Below, one piece after another: positions 1-9,900 of a stretch of DNA of 64,000 nt. The notes beneath the pieces are model-generated. The model was not told the DNA's origin and ran no database searches. It worked only from the letters and a program-made list of their open reading frames with translations. Every line of letters begins with the position of its first letter. Within the stretch, counting starts at the first letter, position 1. The position numbers and the translations under genes are program-made. The stretch is from positions 434,001 to 498,000 of the forward strand of contig JAMLJC010000002.1 in the NCBI GenBank assembly GCA_023953845.1, in the 5' to 3' direction. The stretch comes from Rhizobiaceae bacterium (lineage in GTDB: Bacteria; Pseudomonadota; Alphaproteobacteria; Rhizobiales; Rhizobiaceae).

Positions 1-147
1 CTTGGAAAAATTCGTCCGCTTGTAGGTGACGCCGTTGTCTGTCGCGGTTCCGGCGAACCAGTCGGCCGCCGCCGCCTCGGCCTCGACGCTTCCGGCCACC
101 GCCGCAGCCAGGCCACCCAACACGACTTCCCTGCGTGTCAGCCGCAT
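1..147 (-). CDS. Tat-type exported protein, N-terminal fragment
   Basis: The first 49 codons of a gene that runs off the left edge of the window. The start MRLTRREVVLGGLAAAVAG carries a twin-arginine-like motif (TRREVVLGG) followed by an Ala-rich hydrophobic stretch and an Ala-rich possible cleavage region, so the product is probably exported by Tat. A strong ribosome binding site (GAGGGGGAA) lies just upstream of the ATG. The mature part visible (about 25 residues, beginning DWFAGTATDNGV) is too short to assign a family. The 284 bases between it and the next gene hold no other convincing gene. Confidence 0.6.
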   Translation of the reverse strand, partial: MRLTRREVVLGGLAAAVAGSVEAEAAAADWFAGTATDNGVTYKRTNFSK

Positions 148-431
148 ATGATTTCCCCCTCGAATACGATCGGACCATAGATGAGCCGTTTGCGGGATCA
201 AGTGTGGTGCCGGCGGTTGGCGCCGATTTCGCGGCGGGTGTTGCGCGAAATACAACCACGCGCCGGCGCGGCGATGTTGCCGGAGCAAAGAAGTCGAAAC
301 GCCATTGAAACATGCCCGTTACCTGGCGAGCGGCAAGACGCGCGCGACCGCCTTCCGCGTGAAACAGACTCGTGGGAAAGGACGGCACAGACCGGACTCG
401 GAGCGATCCGCGCCGGGGTTTGGGGGACATC

Positions 432-1616
432 ATGAGCGACACCTTCACCGTGACCACGCGAACCTCCTGGTTCGGGCGTCTCAAGAATTCCGTCATCGGC
501 GTGCTGATCGGTCTGCTGCTGGTGGTCGGCATGGTCGTCCTCCTGTTCTGGAACGAGGGCAGGGCGGTGCAGACCGCCCGCTCGCTGACGGAAGGCGCGG
601 GCGTCGTCGTCTCGGTGTCGTCGGACGCCGTCGACCCGGCAAATGATGGCAAGCTTGTGCACGTCACCGGCGACGTCAGCACATGGCACAAGCCTTCCGA
701 TCCGGGCTTCGGCATCACGGCAGAAGGCGTGCGGCTGGAGCGGCGCGCCGAGATGTTCCAATGGAAGGAGACGTCCGAATCGAAGAGCCAGGACAAGCTC
801 GGCGGCGGGCAGGAGACGGTGACGACGTACAGCTATTCCAAGGTATGGAGCGACGGCCCGATCGACTCGTCGCGCTTCAAGCAGCCGGCCGGCCACGAGA
901 ACCCGCCAATGGAGATACGCGGCCAGAACTTCCAGGTGCCGGAAGCCGAACTCGGCGCTTTTTCGCTCAGCCAGCGCGTCATCTCGATGATCGACGCGCA
1001 GAAGGATTTTCCGGTCGCGCCCGACCAGACGGCGGCGGTCGACGCCGCCTATAGCGGCAACAAGCGGGTGACGGTGGCGGAAGGACGCATCTATCTGGGC
1101 TTCAACGCCACGCAGCCAGCGGTGGGCGACTACCGAATCTCCTACCGGCTCGCGCCGCTCGGCCCGATCAGCGTGATCGGCAAGCAGGCCGGCAGCGGTT
1201 TCGACAGCTACCAGACGCAGGCGGGCGATGCGCTGCTGATGGTGGACGACGGCGTCGTGCCGGCCGAAAAAATGTTCGCCGACGCGCAGACGGCCAACAC
1301 GCTGGTGACGTGGATCATCCGCGTCATCGGACTGATCTTCCTGTGGGTCGGCTTCGCCCTCGTCATGGCGCCGCTCGGCGCGCTGGCGGCCGTCATCCCG
1401 CCGCTCGGCCAGATGGTCGGCTTCGGCGCGGGGCTCGTCGCGCTGGTGCTCGCGGTGCTTGTCGGCGCGGGAACGATCGCGATCGCCTGGTTCTGGTATC
1501 GGCCGCTGCTGGCGCTGGGGATCATCGTGGCTGGCGTCGCCATCGCCTTCCTGCTCGGCCGTATGGGTCGCGCGCGGGCGAAGGTGGCGGCATCCGCCGC
1601 GCCGCAGGCAGCGTAG
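432..1616 (+). CDS. TMEM43 family membrane protein
   Basis: A 394-residue protein of the TMEM43/LUMA family, whose bacterial members have no settled function. One membrane segment at about residues 20-40 ends in the family-typical WNEGRAV. A soluble region of about 245 residues follows, then roughly four hydrophobic segments from about residue 290 to 378 and a basic, Ala-rich tail. The start at 432 is chosen because GGGGGA lies just upstream; an in-frame ATG at 372 would add 20 residues without family character. The gene appears to stand alone between a minus-strand gene and a hydrolase gene. Family call fairly sure; function not inferable. Confidence 0.8.
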   Translation: MSDTFTVTTRTSWFGRLKNSVIGVLIGLLLVVGMVVLLFWNEGRAVQTARSLTEGAGVVVSVSSDAVDPANDGKLVHVTGDVSTWHKPSDPGFGITAEGVRLERRAEMFQWKETSESKSQDKLGGGQETVTTYSYSKVWSDGPIDSSRFKQPAGHENPPMEIRGQNFQVPEAELGAFSLSQRVISMIDAQKDFPVAPDQTAAVDAAYSGNKRVTVAEGRIYLGFNATQPAVGDYRISYRLAPLGPISVIGKQAGSGFDSYQTQAGDALLMVDDGVVPAEKMFADAQTANTLVTWIIRVIGLIFLWVGFALVMAPLGALAAVIPPLGQMVGFGAGLVALVLAVLVGAGTIAIAWFWYRPLLALGIIVAGVAIAFLLGRMGRARAKVAASAAPQAA

Positions 1617-1717
1617 GCAAGCCGCCGACAAAGGCTGCGCTTCTCATTCAAGCGTGTGTGATTGGACCCTGCGGTTCGGGCTCCTATCCTTGCGTCATAT
1701 CCTGAATGGAGGACGCG

Positions 1718-2596
1718 ATGGAACGGCCGAAAATCACGCAGGCGATGATCGACGCCTATGACGAATACACGCATCTGACGCTCGACCGGCGCGGTTTCAT
1801 GGAGAAACTGTCGAAGCTGGCGGGCTCGGGGGCAGCGGCTGCGGCGATCGCGCCCATGCTTGCCGCCAACAGCGCGCGGGCGGCCATCGTGCCTGAGGAC
1901 GATCAGCGCCTGAAGGCTGAGGACATCACCTATCCCGGCGCGGAAGGCGAGATGAAGGGCTATCTCGTGCGGCCGGCGGATGCTACGGGCAAGCTCGGAG
2001 CCGTCATCGTCATCCACGAGAACAGGGGCCTCAACGCCCATATCAAGGACGTGGCGCGCCGCATCGCGCTGGAAGGCTTTGTCGCGCTGGCGCCGGACTT
2101 CCTGTCGCCGCAGGGCGGCACGCCCGCCGACGAGGACAAGGCGCGCGAGATGTTCTCCTCGCTCGACGCGGCCACGACCGCCGCGAACGGCGTGGCGACG
2201 GTGGCGTTCCTCAGGAACAGCGAGGCGACCAATGGCAAGGTCGGCGCGGTCGGTTTCTGCTGGGGCGGCGGCACGGTGAACAACCTCGCCATCGCCTCGC
2301 CAGACCTTGCGGCGGGCGTCGCCTATTACGGCGCGCAACCAAAGGACACGGCGGCGATCGCCAACATCAAGGCGCCTCTGCTCCTGCACTATGCCGGGCA
2401 GGACGAGCGCATCAATGCCGGCATCGATGCCTACAAGGCGGCGCTCGATGCGGCGGGCAAGGAATACACCGTCCACATCTACGAGGGCGCGCAGCACGCC
2501 TTCAACAACGACACATCGGAAGCCCGCTACAACAAGGAAGCGGCCGATCTTGCATGGGGAAGGACTGTGGCTTTCTTCAAGGAAAAGCTATCCTAG
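1718..2596 (+). CDS. Dienelactone hydrolase family protein with Tat-like signal
   Basis: An alpha/beta hydrolase of the dienelactone hydrolase (carboxymethylenebutenolidase) family, 292 residues. The family's Cys-Asp-His triad is visible: C181 in GFCWGGG, D229 in AGQDER and H260 in GAQHAF, plus the conserved Glu of HENRG near 101. An N-terminal extension with DRRGFMEK followed by an Ala-rich hydrophobic stretch (about 23-55) looks like a Tat signal, so the enzyme is probably periplasmic, as in many alphaproteobacterial paralogues. The start at 1718 has GGAGG five bases upstream; an ATG at 1706 overlaps that site. Substrate unknown: dienelactone is only the family's founding substrate. The TAG stop lies in the end of a repeat element. 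Confidence 0.85.
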   Translation: MERPKITQAMIDAYDEYTHLTLDRRGFMEKLSKLAGSGAAAAAIAPMLAANSARAAIVPEDDQRLKAEDITYPGAEGEMKGYLVRPADATGKLGAVIVIHENRGLNAHIKDVARRIALEGFVALAPDFLSPQGGTPADEDKAREMFSSLDAATTAANGVATVAFLRNSEATNGKVGAVGFCWGGGTVNNLAIASPDLAAGVAYYGAQPKDTAAIANIKAPLLLHYAGQDERINAGIDAYKAALDAAGKEYTVHIYEGAQHAFNNDTSEARYNKEAADLAWGRTVAFFKEKLS

Positions 2597-2868
2597 AGCC
2601 TTTCATGGTTAGCCGGAAACGGTTCTGTTTGTCAGATGGCAGGGCGATCCGCGCGAAGGCCGGTGCAGGTCGTACCGGGAGTACGGCCAAATCCGGCCGA
2701 CAAAGCGGGCGTACGCCAGCGGCAAACCCTTCGGGCCGGGTGCATTTGGCCCATTTCCTTCGGCTTTCGGCTCGGCCGTGGCGCCACCACGCCCTTCGCC
2801 GAAACCCTCGACCTTGGGACCAAATGCTCTCAGGCAGAACGGTTCCGGGTAGCCATGAAAGGCTCTAG
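2593..2868. mobile_element. MITE-like element with about 35-bp terminal inverted repeats
   Basis: The left end (2593-2627) and the reverse complement of the right end (2835-2868) match almost completely: 16 identical terminal bases starting CTAGAGCCTTTCATGG, then a few mismatches and a one-base gap through to GTTCTG. The 276-bp element carries no transposase-like frame. Both ends carry CTAG, which may be a duplicated target; IS5-type transposases are known to prefer such sites, so a non-autonomous IS5-related origin is possible but inferred. It lies exactly between two genes: its left end contains the hydrolase stop codon and its right end reaches five bases before the GTG proposed for the cupin gene. 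Confidence 0.7.
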
Positions 2869-2872
2869 CAGC

Positions 2873-3388
2873 GTGACGAATCCGCAGATCCATCATTTCG
2901 AGCCCAATGGCGGCATTCCCAACAGCCGGCTGCCGCTGGTGATCTTCAAGGGCGGCCTGCCGGCGGATGCGCGAAGCGGCGAGGCGGCGTGCGCGCTCTA
3001 TCGCAGGAACGGCTGGGGCGGAACGTGGGTCTACACCGTCTTTCCCTACTGGCATTTCCACACGAAGGGGCACGAGGTGCTGGGCTGCGTGGCGGGCACG
3101 GCGAAGATCGGCTTCGGGGGAGACGACGGCATCGTGGTGGACGTGTCGGTCGGCGACGTGGCGATCGTCCCGGCAGGTGTCGGGCACAAGAAACTCTCCG
3201 CCTCGCCGGGATTCCAGATGGCGGGCGGCTATCCGCCGAAGCAGCAGGGCGACATCGTGCGGCCGGGACAGTTTTCCGACTGGGAACTGGCAGAAGCGAT
3301 CGGCAAGGTCGCCCTGCCGGAGAGCGATCCCGTCCTCGGGAAGGATGACGGCGTCGTGGCGATATGGCGCGGCGTTACGGGCCGTTGA
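2873..3388 (+). CDS. YjlB-like cupin protein
   Basis: A single-domain cupin of about 171 residues resembling the Bacillus YjlB family. The metal-binding first cupin motif is seen as HFHTKGHEVLGCVAG and the second around VPAGVGHKK. The region starting FEPNGGIPNSRLPLV is typical of the family's N-terminus. The GTG at 2873 gives the usual family length and lies just outside the upstream repeat element. An in-frame ATG at 2855 lies inside the element's right inverted repeat and would add six residues, so insertion of the element may have replaced the original 5' region. The molecular function of YjlB-type cupins is not established. Confidence 0.75.
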   Translation: MTNPQIHHFEPNGGIPNSRLPLVIFKGGLPADARSGEAACALYRRNGWGGTWVYTVFPYWHFHTKGHEVLGCVAGTAKIGFGGDDGIVVDVSVGDVAIVPAGVGHKKLSASPGFQMAGGYPPKQQGDIVRPGQFSDWELAEAIGKVALPESDPVLGKDDGVVAIWRGVTGR

Positions 3389-3394
3389 CGGATT

Positions 3395-3571
3395 TCAGGC
3401 CGCCTGAAGCAGCGGCCGGACGTCTTCGGCCCGGAAGGAGAAGATCAGCGCCATCTGGTCCATCACCTCGTCGGCGGCGTAGCCGAGATCGCGATAGGCG
3501 CGGATCGCGGCCTCGATCTCGAACCGCTCGGAAAGCGGCACGCGCGTTTCGTCGGTGATCTCGATCTGCAT
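3395..3571 (-). CDS. Small hypothetical protein
   Basis: A 58-residue acidic protein with no cysteine, no membrane segment and a predicted mainly helical character (FEIEAAIRAYRDLGYAADEV). It reads convergently with the cupin gene, the two stops being six bases apart. Two starts are possible: ATG at 3571, or TTG at 3577, which lies about six bases after GGGGGAA and is therefore better spaced. I do not recognise the family. Its codon use looks coding (GC-rich third positions), and the reading frame fills the gap between two recognised genes, which is why it is kept. Confidence 0.55.
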   Translation of the reverse strand: MQIEITDETRVPLSERFEIEAAIRAYRDLGYAADEVMDQMALIFSFRAEDVRPLLQAA

Positions 3572-3635
3572 ATCCAAGCGTGTTCCCCCGAAAACCCTTG
3601 CTGAAGCCTACGCAGGCTCGCTTGCGTCAGGCTTG

Positions 3636-4838
3636 CTATCGAAGGGAGTTCAGCGACCGGGTGGCTTCGGCGATCCATTTCAGGCGCTTCTCGGGCACGA
3701 GGCCGTAATTGTAATAGTTGACGGCATCAGCCCCTGCGGCGACGGCGGCAAGGCCGGCTTCCGCCAGTTCGCCGGGGCCGGAAAGCTCCGGGTGAAAGAG
3801 ACGCAGGCCGGCGCCGAGGAATTTTTCCGGGCCGATGGCGCGGCGCATCCCGGTGACGGCGGCGGCGACGGCGGCAGCCGGCTCGCCATAGAGGCAGAGA
3901 AGCACGCCGTCGCAGGCTTTCGCGACCTCGGGCAAGTCGAGCGCCGCATACCAGGTGGCGGCGTCGCTGACCGCGATCACCTTCGTGTCCGGATGTGCCT
4001 CCTGCCGGATTTCGCCGACGAGGCTGGTCACCACGCTGTCGCGCCACTCGAGGAAGGCGAAAAGAGGTTCGATGGCCTCGAAGGCGGCGATGCCTTTCGC
4101 CGGAAAATCGGGAAAGGTGCATTCCGGCCGCTCGCGGTCGAGTGCGACCGATATCTGCTCCGCCACCCAGCGCTTCGCCGCTTCGCCATCGACACCCTCC
4201 TGCGCCGCGCGGTCGAGGCAATGGTCGCAGAAGCAGATGGAGAGGAAGAAGTCTTCCTCGAGCGTCAGGCCGACGCCATCCTTCTCGTGATGATAGCCAT
4301 GCGTGAAACCCATATAGCTCGGGGTTTCGAGTTCGATCACGTCCGGCCGGTAGTTCTCCGAAATGTCTTTCGCCAGCGTGCGCGCGTAGCGCCGCGCCTC
4401 GGGCGACGCCGGGCAGAGGCTGAACCAGTTCGGATCGCCGAAGGCGTTGCGGGCGACATGCGTCGGATGCAGCATGCCGAGCCGCGTATTGTGCAGGCAG
4501 ACCGTCCAGCACGACGTACGGATGCCAGACGCGGCGCGCGCATCGACCAGCGCACGCAGCATGTCGCCATCCTCTCCCACCTGACGGGCCATCTTCGGCT
4601 GGATCGCCGCATCGGCCCACAATGCCGGGGAGGGGCGGAAGTAGACCGTGCCGTCCTCCGGAAAATAGCTCTTCCGGCGCTTGCCGCGCGGCTGCACGAA
4701 GCGGCCGGCATGGTAGGAGGTGGCGAGGCTGACCGTGTTCAGGCCGAGATCGCGGATTTCGACAAGAAATCGATCGATGCCCTGCTCGGCGACATCCCAC
4801 GGATAAGTCCAGACGGAAAGCTGCAACGTGCTGGCCAT
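3636..4838 (-). CDS. Predicted TIM-barrel glycosidase-like protein
   Basis: A 400-residue soluble protein without a signal peptide. Its pattern (early LSVWTYPWD, ITELET-like IELETPSYMG near the middle, a cysteine pair in ICFCDHCLDRA, VIAVSDAATW, and a closing AVNYYNYGLVP) resembles bacterial TIM-barrel proteins related to glycoside hydrolase superfamilies in which CxxC-bearing loops follow a barrel strand. I cannot name a specific family or substrate. It starts two bases after the stop of the thioesterase gene at 4841, so the two are almost certainly co-transcribed and translationally linked. No regulator lies in the same unit. Confidence 0.6.
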   Translation of the reverse strand: MASTLQLSVWTYPWDVAEQGIDRFLVEIRDLGLNTVSLATSYHAGRFVQPRGKRRKSYFPEDGTVYFRPSPALWADAAIQPKMARQVGEDGDMLRALVDARAASGIRTSCWTVCLHNTRLGMLHPTHVARNAFGDPNWFSLCPASPEARRYARTLAKDISENYRPDVIELETPSYMGFTHGYHHEKDGVGLTLEEDFFLSICFCDHCLDRAAQEGVDGEAAKRWVAEQISVALDRERPECTFPDFPAKGIAAFEAIEPLFAFLEWRDSVVTSLVGEIRQEAHPDTKVIAVSDAATWYAALDLPEVAKACDGVLLCLYGEPAAAVAAAVTGMRRAIGPEKFLGAGLRLFHPELSGPGELAEAGLAAVAAGADAVNYYNYGLVPEKRLKWIAEATRSLNSLR

Positions 4839-4840
4839 GG

Positions 4841-5332
4841 TCAGACCGTCTTCGGCCTGCGGTTGATGGCGATGGAGCGGCCGGCGCGCTCCGGCATGGG
4901 CAGCGCCGCATGGGCGTCGCGCATCGCCTCCACTTTTGCAGCGATGTCAGGCGGAAAGGCCACGACCTTGGGTCCGTTCATGTCGACATGGAGCGACAGC
5001 GTCTCCGAGGTCGCCGCCAGCCAGCCGTCGATGTGGCGGATTTCCTGATACATGCGCAGACGCTTCTCATCGTGGTCCAGAAGCTGGAAGGAGACGGTGA
5101 CCTTGTCGCCGAAATGCAGTTCCTGCTGATAACAGATGTGTATTTCCGCCGTGTAGATGGTGAGCCGGCGCTCCTTCGCATAGCGCGGCCCCATGCCCAT
5201 CAGTTCGAAGGCCTCGTCCGACCCGCGGTCGAACAGCACGTTGTAGTAGGCCATGTTGAGATGGCCGTTGTAGTCGATCCAATCCTTCTCGATGTCCATG
5301 GCGCGGGAGACATAAGGGGTCGCGACGGTCAT
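4841..5332 (-). CDS. Hotdog-fold acyl-CoA thioesterase (4HBT type)
   Basis: A 163-residue thioesterase of the 4-hydroxybenzoyl-CoA thioesterase/FadM superfamily. The catalytic-region signature is WIDYNGHLNMAYYNVLFD near the start, followed by IYTAEIHICYQQELHFGD and a mid-protein LLDHDEKRLRMYQ. The sequence resembles the thioesterases linked to carnitine/betaine breakdown, but that is recall, not proof. The ATG at 5332 is chosen; a TTG at 5362 would add ten residues and neither has a clear ribosome binding site. It is the first gene of a two-gene minus-strand unit with the TIM-barrel protein, divergent from the FAD oxidase gene. Confidence 0.8.
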   Translation of the reverse strand: MTVATPYVSRAMDIEKDWIDYNGHLNMAYYNVLFDRGSDEAFELMGMGPRYAKERRLTIYTAEIHICYQQELHFGDKVTVSFQLLDHDEKRLRMYQEIRHIDGWLAATSETLSLHVDMNGPKVVAFPPDIAAKVEAMRDAHAALPMPERAGRSIAINRRPKTV

Positions 5333-5435
5333 CAATCGGCTCACAAAAGGAGGCTTGCTCAAACGCGGTCGAAAACTGCTATAGGCCCTCTAGCCGACCA
5401 GCAAGGGTCAGGCTGGCTTATTCGCGGAGGAATCC

Positions 5436-6851
5436 ATGGCTCTGAGCGACCTGGTGACGGTTGCACGCAACGAGGCGGGCATCGCAGCCGTGCTCGGCAT
5501 CCTGAAGCAGCGTTTCGGCGAGCGCTTCCAGACCGGGCAGGACATCCGCGCGCAACATGCGCATACGACGAGCTACATCCCGAATCAGCCGCCGGACGGC
5601 GTGGTGTTCGCGCAGTCCACGGAGGACGTGCAGGAGGTCGTGCGCGCCTGCGCCGAGTATCGCGTGCCGGTGATTCCGTTCGGCACCGGCACGTCGCTGG
5701 AAGGGCATACCAACGCGCCGGGCGGCGGTATCTCCATCGATCTCATGCAGATGAACCGCATTCTCGCCGTCAATCCCGAGGATCTCGACTGCACGGTCGA
5801 GCCGGGCGTCACGCGCGAGGCGCTGAACACGCATCTGAGGGATACCGGGCTGTTCTTCCCCATCGATCCGGGCGCCAATGCGAGCCTCGGCGGCATGGCG
5901 GCGACGCGTGCTTCCGGCACCAATGCCGTGCGCTACGGCACGATGCGCGAGAACGTGCTGGCGCTGACCGCCGTGATGGCGGACGGCCGCGCCATCACCA
6001 CGGCCCGGCGGGCGAAGAAGACGTCGGCCGGCTACGACCTGACCCGACTGCTGGTGGGTTCGGAGGGAACGCTCGGCATCATCACCGGGCTGACGCTGAA
6101 GCTCTACGGCATTCCGCAGGCGATCTCGGGCGGCGTCTGCCCGTTCCCGAGCCTCGAAGCAGCCTGCAACGCCGTGATCGCCACGATCCAGATGGGCATA
6201 CCGGTGGCGCGAATCGAAATCGTCAACGCGCTGCAGATGCGGGCGATGAAGAACTATTCGCAGCTCGATTACCCGGAAAGCCCATGCCTGTTCGTCGAGT
6301 TCCACGGCAGCGAGGCCGGCGTCGCCGAGCAGGCGGAGAGCTTTGGCGAGATCGCCACCGAGTATGGCGGCGGGCCGTTCCTGTGGACGAAGGTGGCGGA
6401 GGAGCGCGCGAAACTCTGGAAGGCGCGGCACAACGCCTATTTCGCCTCGCTGACGCTGCGTCCCGGCACCAAGGGCCTGTCCACGGATGTCTGCGTGCCG
6501 ATCTCGCGGCTCGCCGAATGCATCCGGGAAACGGAAGCCGATATCGAGCGCATGGGCCTGATCGCGCCGATCGTCGGCCATGTCGGAGACGGCAATTTCC
6601 ATACCATGCCGTTGATCGACATGGACAATCCGGAAGAGATCGCACGCTGCGAGGAGTTCGTTTCGCGGCTGAACCTGCGCGCCATCTCCATGGACGGCAC
6701 CTGCACGGGCGAGCATGGCATAGGGCAGGGCAAGGTCGGATTCCTGGAGCGCGAGGTCGGCGACAGCGTCGACTTCATGCGGACCATCAAGACCGCGCTC
6801 GATCCGCTCAACATCATGAATCCCGGAAAAATCCTTCCGGCCGCCCATTGA
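5436..6851 (+). CDS. FAD-linked D-2-hydroxyacid oxidase (D-lactate/glycolate type)
   Basis: A 471-residue flavoprotein of the D-lactate dehydrogenase (cytochrome)/GlcD family, which oxidises D-2-hydroxy acids and passes electrons to the respiratory chain. The N-terminal PCMH FAD-binding domain shows VIPFGTGTSLEGH and DPGANASLGGMAATRASG. The C-terminal domain carries the conserved VGHVGDGNFH and a final DGTCTGEHGIGQGK, typical of the LDHD/Dld1 branch. GGAGG lies six bases before the ATG. It stands alone, divergent from the thioesterase operon. D-lactate is the likeliest substrate given the similarity to mitochondrial LDHD, but glycolate or other hydroxy acids are not excluded. Confidence 0.85.
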   Translation: MALSDLVTVARNEAGIAAVLGILKQRFGERFQTGQDIRAQHAHTTSYIPNQPPDGVVFAQSTEDVQEVVRACAEYRVPVIPFGTGTSLEGHTNAPGGGISIDLMQMNRILAVNPEDLDCTVEPGVTREALNTHLRDTGLFFPIDPGANASLGGMAATRASGTNAVRYGTMRENVLALTAVMADGRAITTARRAKKTSAGYDLTRLLVGSEGTLGIITGLTLKLYGIPQAISGGVCPFPSLEAACNAVIATIQMGIPVARIEIVNALQMRAMKNYSQLDYPESPCLFVEFHGSEAGVAEQAESFGEIATEYGGGPFLWTKVAEERAKLWKARHNAYFASLTLRPGTKGLSTDVCVPISRLAECIRETEADIERMGLIAPIVGHVGDGNFHTMPLIDMDNPEEIARCEEFVSRLNLRAISMDGTCTGEHGIGQGKVGFLEREVGDSVDFMRTIKTALDPLNIMNPGKILPAAH

Positions 6852-6936
6852 CAGCCGCACCGGCGACGAAATCGCCACTTTATAGTCGGACCGATGCAGC
6901 TATGCTGCGGAAAAGATTCCTGAACCCCGTGGAGCG

Positions 6937-9900
6937 ATGCTCGCCCGTCTTTTCGTCCTGATCGGTGGCCTTTTCGTGCTGGTGCTGACCGCGGCACTGG
7001 TGGCGCCGTACTTCATCGACTGGACGAACTACAGGGCCGATTTCGAGCGAGAAGCGAGCGGCATTCTCGGGCTTCCGGTAAAGGTGCAGGGCGATGCCTC
7101 GGCGCGCATCCTGCCGTTTCCGTCAGTGACCTTCACCGACGTGGTCGTCGGGGCGGGTGACAGCGAGCCGGCGATGACGGCCGAAGAGTTCTCCATGGAC
7201 GCCGAGCTGGCGCCGTTCATGAGCGGCGAGTTCCGTATCTTCGACATGCGCGTCGTGCGGCCGAAGGCGACGGTTTCGGTCGGCGCGGACGGGACCATCG
7301 ACTGGGCAATGCGCCCGTCCTCACCGATCGCGGCGTCGAGGATCTCCCTCGAAAAGCTGACGATCAGCGAGGGGCTTGTGACCATCCACCACGCAGGCAG
7401 CGGGCGCGATCACGTGCTGAGCGAGATCAACATGGACGCTTCCGCGCGGTCCTTGCTCGGGCCGTGGCGCGCCGAGGGCAGCCTGCGCGCGGACGGAAGG
7501 CAGGCGGCGCTTTCGATCTCCACCGGCGCGCCCGCCGACGATGGCTCGATGCGGCTCAAGCTGCTGACCAATCCGGCGCTCTATCCGATCGTCATCGAGG
7601 CGGACGGCGACGTACGGATGGAGAACGGCGCGGCGACCTATGCCGGCACGTTCAGGGTCGACGCCAAGGAGGACGTGACGCAGGAACTGCGGGGCGCGAA
7701 GAAAAACGGGGCAGCCGCCAAGGCCGACCGGCAGGTCGTGCCGCCCAACCGGCTGGGGGGCAAGTTCACTTTCGACAGCCACCGGCTTTCCATCGACGAG
7801 TTCCGTTTCGAGAGCGGCCCGCTGAACGACCCCTATGTCGCGGACGGCAAGGCTGCCATCGACTTTGGCGCGGAACCCCGCTTCTCTATCGTGGCCGACG
7901 GCGCGCAACTGCGCTTCGACGAGACCACGCAGCAGGCGACGCCCGGCCAGACGCTCGACCGGCGGCTGGCCGATCTGCAGGCGATGCTGACGGGATTGCC
8001 CCAGCCCACCATACCCGGCACGGTCGAGGTGAACCTGCCGGCGATCGTGGCCGGCGACACGATGATCCGCGACGTCAGGGTTTCGGCGGAGCCGCAAGGC
8101 GACGGCTGGAACATCAAGTCGCTGGCGGCGGTGCTGCCGGGCCGCGCGACCGTCGAGGCAAATGGCACGCTCGCGACTGCCGGCGAGCTCGGCTTCAAGG
8201 GCAATCTGCTTCTCGCCGTGGCCCAGCCGTCCGGCTTCATGGCCTGGCTCTCCAAGGATGTGGACGAGGCGATAAGACGGCTGCCCGCCGCCGGGTTCAG
8301 CGCCGATGTGGACCTGAGCCCGCGCCGGCAGCATTTCGGCAATCTCGAACTGCAACTCGGGGCTGCGAAGTTCCGCGGCGAGGTGGACAGCCGCCGCCCG
8401 GCGGACGCCCGGCCGACCCTGCTCGTCCAACTCGACGGCGGCGCGGTCGATTTCGACGGACTGTCGGCCTTCGCTTCGCTGTTCGTCAGCGAACAGGGCG
8501 GCAATCGTTTCAGCGGCACCGATCTCGATCTCGCAATCAAGGCGGGGCCTGTCGCCATTGCCGGCCTGCAGGCGGAATCGCTGGATACGGCCGTGCGGCT
8601 GCGCGAGGGGACGATCGAGGTGGACCGGCTGACGGTCGGGGGGCTCGCCGGAGCGACGATGACGGCGACCGGCAGCCTGCGGGACCTTGCCACGCATGCG
8701 GGCGGCACCATCGACGCGTCCATCGTGGCCGTGGATCTCGAGCCGCTGATCGAGGCTCTGGCCCAGCGCTTTCCTGATCAGCCAATCGTTGCCGCGCTGC
8801 GCGAACGGAGCGCGGCGCGCGCCGGCCTGTTTGCCGACACCGAGATCGATGTCGTGGCGGATGCCACGGCCGGCGACGACGGCAAGCGCATATATTCGCT
8901 GAACGCCAAAGGCGTGACGGGCGGCACGGAGTTTTCGGGAAGCTATCTCGGCGCCATCGGCGATCCGGAGGCCGAGATCGTCATGTCGTTCGGCGGCAAG
9001 AACGCCGATGCGGCGTCGCTGCTGGCGCTCTACGGCGTCAGGACGCTGCCGATCGACCTTGTCGGCGCGGGCGAGACGGACATCACCGCGTCCGGCTCCT
9101 GGGCCAAGGGGCTGGCGGCCACGGTCAAGTTCAGCGGCGATCGCGCGACGGCCGGCTTCGAGGGAACTCTTTCTTCGGCCGAACAGGGCATTGCGGCGAA
9201 AGGCAAGGCGGCGGTCAACGCTTCCGACATCGAGCCATGGCTGATGACCGCCGGCTTCGGGCTTCCCGGCATGGGGACGGGAACCGGCGTCGACCTCACC
9301 GCCGACGCCGACTACGCCGGCGGGTTGCTGGTGCTCTCCGGGCTCGAGGGCACCGTCGCGGACGGCGCGGTGGCGGGCGACGTCAATCTCGAATTGAAGG
9401 AGGGCGTGCCGCATCTCTCCGGACAGATGGCGCTGGACGAGATAGACCTCTATCCATTGGCGCGGCTGATCCTCGGCGACGATACGCTCGAGAGCGCCGA
9501 TTCCGGCTGGGCGACGACCCCGTTCCAGCAGAAGTCGCTGGCGCCGTTCACGGCCGATCTCGACCTCAACGCCGGAAGCCTCGCGGCCGGGCCGATCGCG
9601 ACGGCCAGCGATGCGCAGGCCTCTCTGCGGCTCGATACGGACGGCCTGCGCGTCAGTGACCTTACCGGCGAACTGGCCGGCGGAAAGGTGAGCGGGCTGT
9701 TCGAGCTGAAGAACAACGACGGAAGCGGCCTCCTCACCGCGCAATTGCGCCTGACGAACGCCGATGTCTCGCAGATCGTGCCGGGCATCGGGCTCAGCGG
9801 ACGCGGCGATTTCTCGACGGCGCTCTCCGCCAGCGGCAAGACGATCGAGGGCATCGTGGCCGCGCTTTCCGGTTCGGGCACTGCCACGTTGCGTGACGTG

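Noticed and set aside
3555..5048. A 497-codon plus-strand open frame opposite the TIM-barrel and thioesterase genes
   Set aside because: No recognisable domain, Arg/Gly/Ala-rich, and it covers two well-formed minus-strand genes.
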